Shown in pieces: positions 47,436 to 58,059 of a stretch of DNA of 64,000 bases. The notes below the pieces were generated by a model that worked only from the letters and a program-made list of their open reading frames with translations, did not search any database and was not told the origin of the DNA. The stretch spans positions 62,001 through 126,000 of the forward strand of contig MU623343.1 in the NCBI GenBank assembly GCA_025201765.1. Direction: 5' to 3'. A program made the translations under genes and the position numbers. Each line of letters opens with the position of its first letter. Within the stretch, counting starts at the first letter, position 1. The stretch comes from Daldinia sp. FL1419. Taxonomy: Eukaryota; Ascomycota; Sordariomycetes; Xylariales; Hypoxylaceae.

Positions 47436-48977
47436 ATGTCGAGCGCTTCGGAAAAGACGGTCTCTCCCAGTGCCTCCAAGCAATCATCCATAAAATCTGT
47501 CGAACTTTCTACGCGATCCCCGAAATTACGGCCGCAGAATGGCCAAAATGGCCAGCCCATTGGCGATACTTCTCATGCCGAGGCTCAGCCGAAGCAACCC
47601 GAGAAAGCTTCAATCAAGGATAGGTTAACCCGAATGTTTTCCAATAAGGATGATATACCTAGATCCGTCGCTGTTGATCCTACACAGCCATCTAAGCGCG
47701 TTGTTCCGAGTCCTTCTCCCAGTCAAACTGGTGTCAGCACGCCCGTAAAGCCAAGCGGACTGGCCCGCAAGCCATCCTCTGCCGACCCCCCTACCACAAG
47801 TAAACCAATACCCTACCAGCGATTTGTCACGAACCCAGACGTCCCCGGCGGCCACGAACACCACCTCAAGGGTAGCAAGCGGCAAGAGAAACTCTCTGAT
47901 ATGTGGAAGTCTCTGCTCGGGAGGAAGCAAGACCAGCCAGCAGAAGCCGACTTGTCTTTGGTCTCTAATTGGGTCGACACTCTTAAGCAAGAGAAGGAGT
48001 CACTAGCTAGCGATAAGAGAGGAGGTCCGAACCAGAGCATTACTTTGGTCGAGAAATACGGTAAATGCCAAGAGGTGGTAGGCCGTGGTGCTTTCGGTAT
48101 CGTGAGGATATCGCATAAGAAGATGGAAAACGGAGAGAAGCTCTTTGCCGTTAAGGAATTTCGCCGTCGGCCAGAAGAGACGGAGAAGAAGTATAGCAAG
48201 CGCCTGACGGCAGAGTTCTGCATATCTTCGTCTTTACGCCATCCCAATGTCATACATACACTGGATCTGCTTAAAGATCAAAAAGGTGACTATTGTGAGG
48301 TCATGGAATATTGCTCCGGTGGTGATCTATACACGCTCGTCCTTGCTGCCGGGAAGTTGGAGGTGGTAGAAGCTGATTGCTACTTCAAGCAAATGATGCG
48401 CGGCGTCGAATACTTGCACGAGATGGGTGTCGCACACCGCGATCTAAAGCCCGAAAACCTACTTCTTACAAGTCACGGCGCCCTAAAAATCACGGATTTC
48501 GGCAATGGCGAATGCTTCAGAATGGCATGGGAAAATGATGCGCACATGGTGTCAGGTCTCTGTGGTTCAGCACCCTATATTGCTCCAGAGGAATACATCG
48601 ACAAAGAATTTGACGCCCGCGCTGTTGATGTCTGGGCTTGTGGCGTTATATATATGGCGATGCGAACGGGACGACACTTATGGCGTGTTGCCAAGAAGGA
48701 CGAAGATGAATTCTACGAGCGATACTTAGAAGGACGCCGCGATGAAGAAGGTTATGGCCCAATTGAGTCATTACACCGTGTAAGTCCCCTTCAGTTTTCT
48801 GGAAACTCGGATATTTTCTGCACAGTCCTAACGCATAACATGAAGGCTCGTTGTCGCAATGTCATCTACTCAATCTTAGATCCTAATCCTGCGCGACGTA
48901 TCACAGCATCACAGGTTCTCAAGTCCGAGTGGGGCCGTGAAATTAAACTCTGCAAGGCTGGCGAAGAAGGTCTCTAA
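47436..48977 (+). CDS. Hal4/Sat4-type serine/threonine kinase (NPR/HAL family)
   Basis: Exons are 47436..48779 and 48846..48977, giving 491 aa. The intervening 66 bp (GTAAGT, CTAAC, ending GAAG) are a multiple of three without a stop, so a naive reading gives 513 aa with 22 extra residues. Removing them joins ESLHR to ARCRNVIYSILDPNP, the expected family sequence. Start: the frame is open upstream but the first ATG is 47436 (MSSASEKTVSPS). The N-terminal 200 residues are Ser/Pro/Thr-rich. Kinase domain: GRGAFG at 216-221, FAVKEFRRRPEETEKKY, the SGGDLYTL segment, HRDLKPEN at 334-341, DFG from 354 with GNGECF, then CGSAPYIAPEEY and DVWACGVIYMAM. In yeast Hal4 and Hal5 stabilise Trk potassium transporters and nutrient permeases at the plasma membrane; the same role here is inferred. 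Confidence 0.92.
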   Translation: MSSASEKTVSPSASKQSSIKSVELSTRSPKLRPQNGQNGQPIGDTSHAEAQPKQPEKASIKDRLTRMFSNKDDIPRSVAVDPTQPSKRVVPSPSPSQTGVSTPVKPSGLARKPSSADPPTTSKPIPYQRFVTNPDVPGGHEHHLKGSKRQEKLSDMWKSLLGRKQDQPAEADLSLVSNWVDTLKQEKESLASDKRGGPNQSITLVEKYGKCQEVVGRGAFGIVRISHKKMENGEKLFAVKEFRRRPEETEKKYSKRLTAEFCISSSLRHPNVIHTLDLLKDQKGDYCEVMEYCSGGDLYTLVLAAGKLEVVEADCYFKQMMRGVEYLHEMGVAHRDLKPENLLLTSHGALKITDFGNGECFRMAWENDAHMVSGLCGSAPYIAPEEYIDKEFDARAVDVWACGVIYMAMRTGRHLWRVAKKDEDEFYERYLEGRRDEEGYGPIESLHRVSPLQFSGNSDIFCTVLTHNMKARCRNVIYSILDPNPARRITASQVLKSEWGREIKLCKAGEEGL

Positions 48978-50814
48978 GTGATGTTGCTCTTCACGAGCGG
49001 CGTCTCTTGACTAAGGGATGGGGTTTCTATTCTAAGCCCAGCAACCGATCGCTATAGGTTGTTTTTCATTCCTTTGGTGTCGTCAACTTTAGAGAAGATG
49101 ACGACCCTGATGCCCTTCGCCACTTTATCAAGGAGACTGCATCGCTATCTAGCATATTCAAAGCATCGGTCAGGCTCTTCACGATCCGGGTTTTCTTTCA
49201 TATTGCATGGTGTTCCGGTAAAATTACGATTTCTCGCATTTCGCTTTTATTCTCAAGTCCGTATTTTTCAGTATACATTTTAGTCTCGATACTTCGGACC
49301 ATGGCACCAGGATTCCATCGCGCAGGCATCAAAACAGGATAGGTGATAGATGCGCCCTGCGCACTGCGAGTGAGCGCCAACAGAAGCGGCTCTTATCATC
49401 CATGTTAAAGGATAGAAGCATACTCGCATTTTCCTGGTCAGCTGCAGAGAAAGGAAAAGGAACTGGGCGGCTAAGTTGTGCTTTTTTTTTCTCACTTTTT
49501 TATTATTATGCTTCCGTTCGCTCGTTCGGTTGGTACGTCCTTCAGGGCGGGTGTAATAGCCACGGTCCGGTTTAGTTCGTTGAGAGGACTCGGATCCAGA
49601 GCATTCTAGATAGGCGATTCAGACCAAATTCTGAGGCTTGCCTTGGCGTCTCGTGTCTCGGGGGTTGGAGGTTGGGAAGGTTGGCATCTACCAGCGATGA
49701 AAGAGCCGTTCGATCCGCTTGAACCGGGATGGAGCGGTGATGTCCCCACAATACAACACATTGCACGCATAGCGTTTGTACCATTTTCTATCCGAGCCAA
49801 GAGTGAAACATTCTTATTAGCATACTGATTTGTCATGGTCTTTCTCCTTGCATGGGGGCATGAATGTGTCGATCAGGAGCAGTCGGTGTAAGCTAAGCAG
49901 GCCCGGTGAGAGAAGCAGAGCAGTTATGTCTAATAGACTGTACAGTAAAACGGAGTACGGGTAAACTATGAGGAGCTGGCTTTGAACGGCATAGACGTCG
50001 TGTACTATTATCGTGATGGCGTTAAAAAGGGGTATAGAGTCTTCATTTATAGCGGTGCTATAAATATACCCGATAATAGAACAGGCTTGACAGAATCATT
50101 CGAACAGAATCTTATAAAGGGGTTCTCGGGGGAGCAACAGTTTAGGTCATAGCTGGCTACAATAAAATTTGAGGTTATCGTGGCTTTTTTCTTCGATACT
50201 CCTACTAACTACCTCTTAGGTAAATTGGCTGTGGAATATAAGTCACAATTAGATAGTGATACTTCACGTACGACCATAGGATCTGGAAAACTCGGGATCC
50301 CGTCCGCTCTCCCATAGATAAGCTAGATACCGCCAGATCAGTAGTTGGGTCGGTGACGACCAGCGAATCCCTGGTGTTGTACGTTTTTGTTTTTGCCTCC
50401 ATCTTTTCTTTCTTTCTTTTCAGTCCTATCGTCTACTATCTACCTAACCGGTTAGGTAGGTAGGCACCTAGGGTATTCAGTCTCTCGACACCCGGATTGG
50501 CTATATCCTAGATTGGCTGTATCCTATAATCCGCCCAGCCTTTTTCTCCGAGTTTAGCAATTCATGGATACTGCGTAAATGGGCTCACCACCAATACATG
50601 CGCTCATAAATATTCCGAACAACAACGTTGCATTCTTTCATCCTGCAGAATTCGATAGTCTCTTTCATCACCAAATCCCATCAAAGTGCGTTGAAGTCTC
50701 CAACTCAACACTGTCCTATCACTTTGACATTTCCGTCCAAGCCCGGAAAACCCTGTCCGTTCCAGATTCTGTACGACTCAGGGTGAATCATCTGACAGTT
50801 AATGACGGCCTACC
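48978..50814. other. Intergenic region between convergent genes, with an 18-bp palindrome
   Basis: 3' flanks of the Hal4-type kinase (+) and the patatin gene (-). The perfect palindrome TACCTAACCGGTTAGGTA lies at 50441-50458 and continues into TAGGTAGG. The frame at 50579-50947 is antisense to the end of the patatin gene. No gene is recognised. Confidence 0.5.
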
Positions 50815-51967
50815 TCATCCAAGCTGCGTTGCGCAAATTCGTAGAGTCTTGGCTATGTCCTGCAGATATGATTCGGTATTACTTATCATGACATCCAGCT
50901 TTTTCCACTCGTCGAGCCTCACGTTTCCAATGCCCCTGGGGTTATAACGAAAGTACTTCCCCTGATAATGGGCATTGGGCGAGCAATATGTTTTCTCGAA
51001 TAATTTGGCCACTGATTCCGCATCTGTCATAATCTTGACAGAGGCCCTGGCTATTGACGGAAGACTATTTGTTATGGCTATAGGGTCCGGTATCCCCGTC
51101 CCTATGCTAACTATACAAGATACTTCTTGGTCCGGAAACGCAAACTGAACTTCGTCGATGAGCTCGAATATTGGGTTGTTACTTCTGAGTGCGCCGTCGC
51201 GGAATGTGCACCCGTTTTTGAAAGTGATGGGCTCGAAGAAAGTAGGTGCTGCTGATGTTGCCCGCGCTGCCTCCCAGATGCGACAGTTTGAGGCCTCTTC
51301 GATATTTGAATAGTAATTCCTCAGCCGTCGGGTGTCCGTGTTCAACATGCTGGCGCAGACAAACCTAGAATAAGGACGTAAGCGCTTTTCTAGATACAAA
51401 TGAAAGCTTCCTTGAATGCTTTAATGACTTACATTCTGCATGCCGGGTCCTCCTCGAGTAGAGCCGTGTCCGTATCCCCTAGACGATCTCGTACCATGCC
51501 GCGAACCTTGCCTTCGAGCACCCTGTGATCGAACGTTGCCTTGCCGATAAAATTGAAGAAAGTACGGCCCAGGATCTTGGCCCATGGCGAGATTCGGAAT
51601 ACATCCTTAGACATATCAGTGTAGGCCTCTATACAGGACGACACGTCCATTCTCTAGAGTCTCTAGTTAGAACCATACTCCCAAACACATATAATAAGCA
51701 CATACAAGTCTTCCTAGCATTATTGCAATTAGACCCCCAGTACTTGTCCCAGCAATCATATCGAACACATCGCAAGGTTTCGGTGGTTGCCTGGGGTTGA
51801 TAAGATACATTAGCCTCTTCAAGATGAGTAGACTGACGAGGCCCCTGACTCCACCTCCATCTATAATCATCGATAGTTAGCTCTTTTCGACTGCTCGGCT
51901 TGTGGTGAGGCTTACCAAGGGAGAGTAGACGAAGATGTTGAGATGGCACGTGCATACTATTAGACAT
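50815..51967 (-). CDS. Patatin-like phospholipase, compact single-domain form
   Basis: Exons on the minus strand are 51967..51916, 51860..51706, 51653..51433 and 51364..50815, giving 325 aa. Introns of 55, 52 and 68 bp have donors GTAAGC, GTATGT and GTAAGT. Splicing joins LRLLSL to DGGGVRG (oxyanion hole, residues 18-24), GTSTGG carries the nucleophile Ser57 in a GxSxG elbow, and RDGAL holds the dyad Asp199. All catalytic elements are intact, so it should be an active acyl hydrolase on phospholipids or other lipids. The C-terminus after the patatin fold is short; no NACHT, NB-ARC, ankyrin or TPR region follows, unlike many fungal patatin NLRs. Ser/Asp-dyad patatins occur as effector domains in fungal nonself recognition, and NLR-type debris lies 3-5 kb upstream. 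ATATATATATAT at about 51981-51992 is very close to the start codon. Confidence 0.88.
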
Positions 51968-53981
51968 TAGGTAGGTACCTATATATATATATTACGAAAC
52001 AGTCTAAGTAACCGCCCGTGACGGGAATAACATACCAACAACCGTAACGCGAACGTAGAGTACATGATTTATAACCGCAGGGGCAATATCAACAGCTCAC
52101 GACTACGAACATAAGAGAAATGCGGTTCTACTGTCTATCCAAAGTCGAGACCGAGAATCGAAAAACGAAAAACGGAAAACACAAAACGTGAAATGTGTAA
52201 TGTGAAATTGGCAAGAGTATACCGTGCTCAGGAACGAAGTTGGCTATTGGCCCCTTTGCTGTTGAATCAACGTCGAGATGGCCTCATGTCCAACCACGCT
52301 CCGCCACGCTCCTGTTTTGATCTGCATGCTTCCTGCACGACATAAACGTATCCAGTAGGAAACGCGTATAGGAACAGAAAATGGATTTTGGATTTCTGAA
52401 ATTTGGTCGAGTGTATATTGTACCGGAGGTTGAGACGAGCTTCTAGAAGCAGGGAAGTTATACATAGAGTGTGGGGTATCATTTCCAAGGGATCCAAGAA
52501 TATTGTATTTTCATATCTATAAAGGGACAGAGGCTCACTCCGCCGCCTGTCTCTAGTATTCTACTTTGACTGTTTGCTCGAAGAAGGCTCTGAAGCTGGA
52601 AGTGTTGTGACTTGGACCTATCAATAGGGCTTCCGCCTCGTGCAGGGTCGACCACAATACACCACGATGCTTAACTCGTAGGCGAGCAGATCAGGGTATT
52701 AGGAAATAGCAATAGTGTGTTTATATCTCACTCAGACGAAGAGTAGGTGGTCTGTTGTGTTGACCAACCCTCCGTCAGGGAATAAGCGGAGATTAGTTAG
52801 GAAAGGAGTCGTTATTATCGTGAATATATAAAGCGCGCGCGGCGCCCTCGCTGTTAGTTAGAAGGTTAAGCGTCATTAACTCAATATATCTATACGGCTA
52901 CTTTACAGCAGCAGAGATACCGCTTCTCAACCCTCACTCTAAGATTGATATCCCTCAAGCGTACTCTCTGACAATTTCTACGACAGTTGCGCTCTACGCT
53001 TACGCAAGTCAAAGCTCTACGTTTGAATAGGGTTGATTGTTTATTCTAAGTTAAAGAGGCAAAGAACCTCTTGCGTACAGTCCAAGCCGATTCTATATAC
53101 ATTAGAGCTGCGTAGACAACCTGGCCGTAACTTTAACCCCCCATCTTAGAAGTGGTAGTAGAGTGATTAGGAGCTATTTCTAAACTTCTATCCCATCCTT
53201 TTTATCTTTCGTTTTCGTATCTTCTTAGCACTCCCTTCCTCTATACAATTCACAAAAAACAGGCTAAAATATTACGAAAAAATAGCCATACATGTAGCCC
53301 CCAAGAGCCTTTCTTTAAGACTCTTCGAAACGTGTAACAGACAAATTCTCGGTTGGGCTATTTGCTTGGGTGCCCGATCGAGAACGTATCAAAATGTATG
53401 ACTGCAGCGACGCGGGGCAAGGCGAACCCTTCAAAACACCATTCACCCCTATACGGGCCGTAATCGAAGGGCTTTATAAAATGGCTCATAGTAATAAAAT
53501 GCCCTCGGCATATCTTTATTAGAAGCTGAATATGGATACTTAGCTGAATCTTGCTACGTCTGTAGAACCGAACTTGGCCCATAGGACAAGCAACCTTAGG
53601 CATCATGCCGTTAATATATGGCTGTCAAAAATCCTGCCCCGTGGCTTGCGAGTCATCGGTCACACAAGGAAGAATGCCTGTGTCACTGTTATGCGACCGC
53701 CATTCTTGTCACGGACCGGGCATATTCCACGTTGGACAACATCTCGAGGCGGTGCTATTTCTAACCCACCGATCGTATATATATAAGGGAATTATTCAAC
53801 CATTCCAATACCTCGTGTATTCTATCCTAACGCTCGAGGGCTCAGCGGCTAAGTCTTAGTCTTAATACGTGAGAACAGCTTCTGTCAACTTGAAAATACT
53901 AACACGCGCACTCACCTATGCCCTCACCTACGCCCTCCTCGCTCGAAGACGCTTTTATAATATACAACAGAAACCGACGGC
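51968..53981. other. Intergenic region, possible LTR-like debris
   Basis: About 2 kb between divergent genes. A segment near 52753-52912 has TGTTGTGTTGACC at its start, a TATATAAAG box at 52827-52835, and AAGGTTAAGCGTCATTAACT leading to CTACTTTACA. That layout resembles an LTR U3-R-U5, but no second copy or target duplication was found. The minus-strand frame at 53358-53606 is not recognised. TATATATAAGGG at 53777-53788 is a likely TATA region for the following plus-strand pseudogene. Confidence 0.4.
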
Positions 53982-55049
53982 ATGGCCGCCCCTACAGACG
54001 AGCTCCGAACCCGATGGGCTAGCCCCGGCGATATCCCCAGTCTCCTCCTCCTCATCAATGGCTATATCGTTCAAAAGGCTATAGCGCAACTTGTCGGGCG
54101 CAAGATTCATATCTACGGAGATAGAAGAGGTCGGGCCATTCTACTCGCACCCGTCGCATTTCCTATGGACGAGTGGCATGTGGGTTCTCGAGCCTCCTCT
54201 CAGCCATTGGGGATATGAGGTTAATGCCGACAAGTGATTCCCCCTCCCTTCTTGTTACCCGTTCCAGTGGATTTGTTAGGCAAAACAAACTTGCCGAGCC
54301 GAGCCCATTCGAATCGATATTTTCAACCTTCCTCCCCCCTCACACCCGACTTGCGACTTTGTGTGGTGGCTCGGATGGTTAATATTGCTTGTCCAGCTTG
54401 GTATCGCTATCGTACCCTGTATCTTACACGGCGACCGAGGGATTGCCTAACACGCGGTAATGGGCATCTTCATATTATGGTATTCATGGGTGCTCGAGGC
54501 TCCTGGGATTTGGAACGTCTTGTAACCCTTACATCTGTCCCAAAGTTAGAGATCCGCTGGGTTTCTCTAGTCCTCGCGATACTATGGACCTGCATACTCA
54601 TTAATATATCGGACCTCGAAGAACATGTCTAGCACCTCGAGATCCAGGGGTTTCTGGTGTTCGCATTACTAGATTTCCCCGTGTGTCAACGATCATAGGG
54701 ATGTGAAGTCAATCTAGAAAGCGACCTCAAGGAACTTACCGATATTGCCTCATGGGCATCCAAAAGGCCGCCGCTCGTACCACATTGTGATAAACCCACT
54801 CCAACTCAAGCCTCTTCAGTGCCGCGATGGTTAGCCTCGATGTCTAGTTCCGATGGTATTCCGGGCTGGCTAGAGCCTCTAATGCCAACCCCCTTGACTA
54901 TGCAAACACCGTCAGAATCTCTCTTAATATCAAGAATCTGGCGGCGACTCTTTTCAACCGTCAACGAACAGAATGAGGTTGTATACGCCATCGGAGTCCA
55001 CGGTGCTTTAATTGAGCTTGAGAAATGGATACCAGGCTATACGAGATAA
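53982..55049 (+). pseudogene. Degenerate gene for a fungal multi-pass membrane protein of unknown function
   Basis: Fragments of one protein occur in order but in shifting frames. MAAPTDELRTRWASPGDIPSL starts at 53982 with a good initiator context and runs to VAFPMDEW. After a frameshift near 54170 the reading goes on as GFSSLLSAIGDMRLMPTSDSP to about 54280. A third block at about 54450-54632 holds LTRGNGHLHIMVFMGARGSWDLERL and the hydrophobic WVSLVLAILWTCILINI. The end at 54819-55049 has MPRWLASMSSSDGIPGWLEP and VVYAIGVHGALIELEKWIPG. I recall these blocks from large uncharacterised membrane proteins that are common and multicopy in Sordariomycetes. Frameshifts and internal stops argue that the gene is dead; introns cannot explain all the shifts. 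No function is known to me. Confidence 0.65.
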
Positions 55050-55085
55050 CATGCACAAGAAATTCTGGAAGAGAGCGTACTATAC

Positions 55086-56200
55086 TCAACGCTTTAGTAT
55101 CCTTTGGTCCGGTTCGCCTTTGGTACAATAGCCCAACCGTCTTCCATACCGGCCTCGAATATCCACGTTGGCTTTCCTTTCAAGTAACTGCTGTACAACC
55201 TCCTGATCCCCGTGATAAACTGCCCACCATAACGGCGTCCGGTGATGCTCGTCATGGGCTTCAGTATCAGCACCCTTTCCGAGTAGCTGCCGTACTACTT
55301 CCCATTGCTTTCTCAACATCGCCTCCAACAACGGCGTCCGACCGAACACATCGTGGACTTCCCGTATTGGCACCCTTTAGGAGTAACTGTTGCACTATAT
55401 CCCCATGACCATTACGCTAGTCGTAGTTGCTTCCCAAGACCAAGAATCCCTGACGAATGATTTCTTCCGACTATTAACCTCGATACCCGCACCTATTTCA
55501 GGGAGCGTCTGTACAATCTCCCCGTAGTATTTCCTCGCAAGCCCGTGACGAAGCAGATAGGCCATATATTCCGTCTTTCATGTTGGGATCCGAGCTATTA
55601 TCTTCTAATAGCACACGGACGATCTGTTCTAGACCGGCATATAACTACCTAGATAAGCGTTCTGGGGATTCGGTTTCCATAAATTCGAACCGCCCGTAGA
55701 ACCCGTAGTCGCAAGTATACGGTGTGACTCCAAAAACCAAAGTGAGTTCTGCCATTTCTCGCTGTTAGGAGGGGGTATTGGCGAGCTGGAAATCAAAAAA
55801 TCCCTGGTTGTTTGATGCGGCAAGTAGATTTCAGAGTTTCCGATAGCAACGAAAAGGCCGCAAAGCCTTCTCACGGTATTGCGGAAACGATGTTCTGGTT
55901 CAAGCTCAAGTTGGTTATGGGATTCATATTCTTCTCTGACTGCCAATATGAAGTAGTCTTTTAGCTTTCTCAGTATCGGTACTTCTGCTTAGAATTTTTC
56001 TTGTATGTTGCTTTGGCTGTTTGGGGAAGCCGGCGAATCATGTCTCGTAAGCGTCCTTTCGTAATTTCTTCACTATTGTTTTTAATAAGGAGGACGAGAT
56101 AAACCCACAGATAAGTTCGACGAGGGATATTCCCAAGTTCATATTCGAGCTGATCTATTCGTTCCTTTTCGAGGTTAAAGCGTTGGTCGGTTTCCTTCAC
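55086..56200 (-). pseudogene. NLR-like relic: NACHT C-terminal region plus ankyrin repeats
   Basis: Reading on the minus strand from 56200: a helical segment ELGNIPRRTYLWVYLVLLI...TKGRLRDMIRRLPQTAKATY, typical of the region after the NACHT domain in fungal STAND proteins. At about 55980 the frame shifts twice within 60 bp (RSTDTEKAKRLLHI in one frame, then VREEYESHNQLELEPEHRF in another), with about 15 residues apparently lost between. LCGLFVAIGNSEIYLPHQTTRDFL follows at about 55860-55790. Further along, at 55640-55086, ankyrin-type units appear in more than one frame: LEQIVRVLLEDNSSDPN, then GRTPLLEAMLRKQWEVVRQLL and RTPLWWAVYHGDQEVVQQLLE. The P-loop and N-terminal effector domain are not found. 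It is a decayed nonself-recognition (NLR-type) gene. Confidence 0.8.
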
Positions 56201-58059
56201 GTTGGCCCTTAACTACCTAGGCATCGTATGTTTACGCTGTAACTATACGTGACAAAACTGTAGTAAAAATTGAAATTAGCACGGGGAAGACTAACAATAT
56301 GTGGTGGTAACTTACGAGCCTCGATTCGATTTTTCTGTATTGCATGTGTTGTATTCCGTAAAGCAGCCTTCTTGATCTCACGCCAGTTAGTTATTGCCGC
56401 TTAATAGCTGAATTGCAGCAGTCTTCGAGCCTGTCGATAAGTTTCCACTCCTCCGAGTAAATTTACCGGAGCATCTGAAAAAAACAGGCGGTGTAAGTCA
56501 AGCTTCTTAGACGACTTAAGTTTCAGAGATAAATCGAAATTGTCAATAAAAGGCAAGTACGTTGGAAGTACTTGACCGAGGGCGACAGGAATAATGCCAT
56601 TTTATTGCTATAACTTCGGGACCTTATTTTGAGCAAGGCAAGTTCAGTAAGCATATGATGAAAGGCTCCATGAGAGAGTCATTATGTTCCACCACACTTC
56701 CGAGTTTATTATGTAGTACTTGCGTACTGGAAGACTGCGCCTGTCCTTCGGTATATGATGCTTCAATAGTATCTATATATGATGAAACAACATTAGACAT
56801 CAATTCTAGGACATCAAGCACTTAAAAAGCTGCAACTCAACTTTAAAACCAACTTTGGTGACGGTCGGACGGCCTCGAGCCCGAGCCTCTTTCCAAGTAG
56901 AATGGTAGAATGGCCCGAGGCCGGCAAGATGATCCAGTAAGTAGTATATCACATTTCCCATCATCTAGAGGGTGGAGACGCCGGCCGTCAGATCTAGGAC
57001 AACAAGCTCCGCCCTTGTCCTATAAGACCTGTCTGAGCACGTCCGATCTCCAGCACGTATAAGGAAAAGAGTTTATAAAAAGTCCATGAGTATCTAGTAA
57101 CCCTTCTTTCGACTAAAGCAAGCCGGGTAAACGTTATTATAGGACCTATCTCGGTTAGCCAATAGTAAAGACGAACTACCAGGAGACGCGGCCGTTATAC
57201 GATATTAAAACCTACGATTCCGCAACATACTAGGTTAGGGGGTAACTAGCATATAAATTACACGTTAGAGTCCGGAAGACGTAGATTCAAAAATCTATTT
57301 CACCCCCCAACTGTTGGAAAGAGCCCTATTATATGTATTTGCCAGAACCCCTTAGTTCTGGGCTCCCTCCTCATACACATCCCATGCTTTCTAGACATAG
57401 CAAGCACCTAGTTAGTTTCCCTTTGACCGTAGCCTCCGCAGGTTGAATAAATACACGTCCTCCCTCGCTCGGCCTGCCTCTTATCCCGTAGTCCCTGCTA
57501 TATTTCCACCCTTAGCAGGTGTCCCACGAATCATAACCTTCATTTCCCCCCACCGTACCAAGAAAACTGTTTGAGATGAAAAACGGCAACTCCTAGAAAG
57601 CAACAAAAGAAAATACTCCGAATCATTTTTTCCCAACCGACTACCATCAGTGCTAGGAGGTACCGGGATCTCCAGACGTGAAGCCCCAGTACAATCGTGC
57701 TCCGGATTTTGCCATCCGGTAGCCCAAGTATGGTCGCCCGCGGCTTCTTTGTCCGCTGACGCCGTCTCAGAACGACGTACTTAGTACTCAGACATTATAT
57801 CCCCCAATCCGTACCCGGTATCCCTTAGATGATGGAGCAACGTTAGGAATGCAGGATCATATGCATAACATAGTAGCGGGTATAGTCCGTCCAAATCCGA
57901 CCTGACCTGTCAACAAATGCGTATTGCCCTTCCCAAGAAAAAATCATATTGGTGCATGTATACACGGAAACAGGGCCATATGTACTTCGTACCGTGGCAT
58001 TAGGTCATGAAGTTGCAAGAAATGTCAATTCGACCCGCCCCGGCGAGATCATAGGATGT
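56201..58059. other. Degenerate accessory sequence upstream of the NLR relic
   Basis: No intact gene. The 400 bp next to the relic could be the remains of its NACHT region but no P-loop is legible. The minus-strand frame at 56624-56821 is not recognised. The segment starting TGTTGGAAAGAGCCC at 57312, with hairpin CCAGAAC/GTTCTGG at 57341-57360, looks like an LTR end, but no partner was found. Composition is mixed and repeats are not evident. Confidence 0.4.

Noticed and set aside
48780..48845. Reading the Hal4-type kinase as one uninterrupted 513-aa exon
   Set aside because: Good splice and branch signals, and the joined sequence matches the kinase family, while the 22 extra residues do not.
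50579..50947. Plus-strand open frame of 122 codons
   Set aside because: Largely antisense to the last exon of the patatin gene and without any family likeness.
57238..57308. tRNA-like fold with GGGGGT/ACCCCC acceptor and a T-arm-like TTCAAAA loop
   Set aside because: There is no room for an anticodon arm and the T loop has an extra base, so it is not a tRNA gene; at most a fragment.
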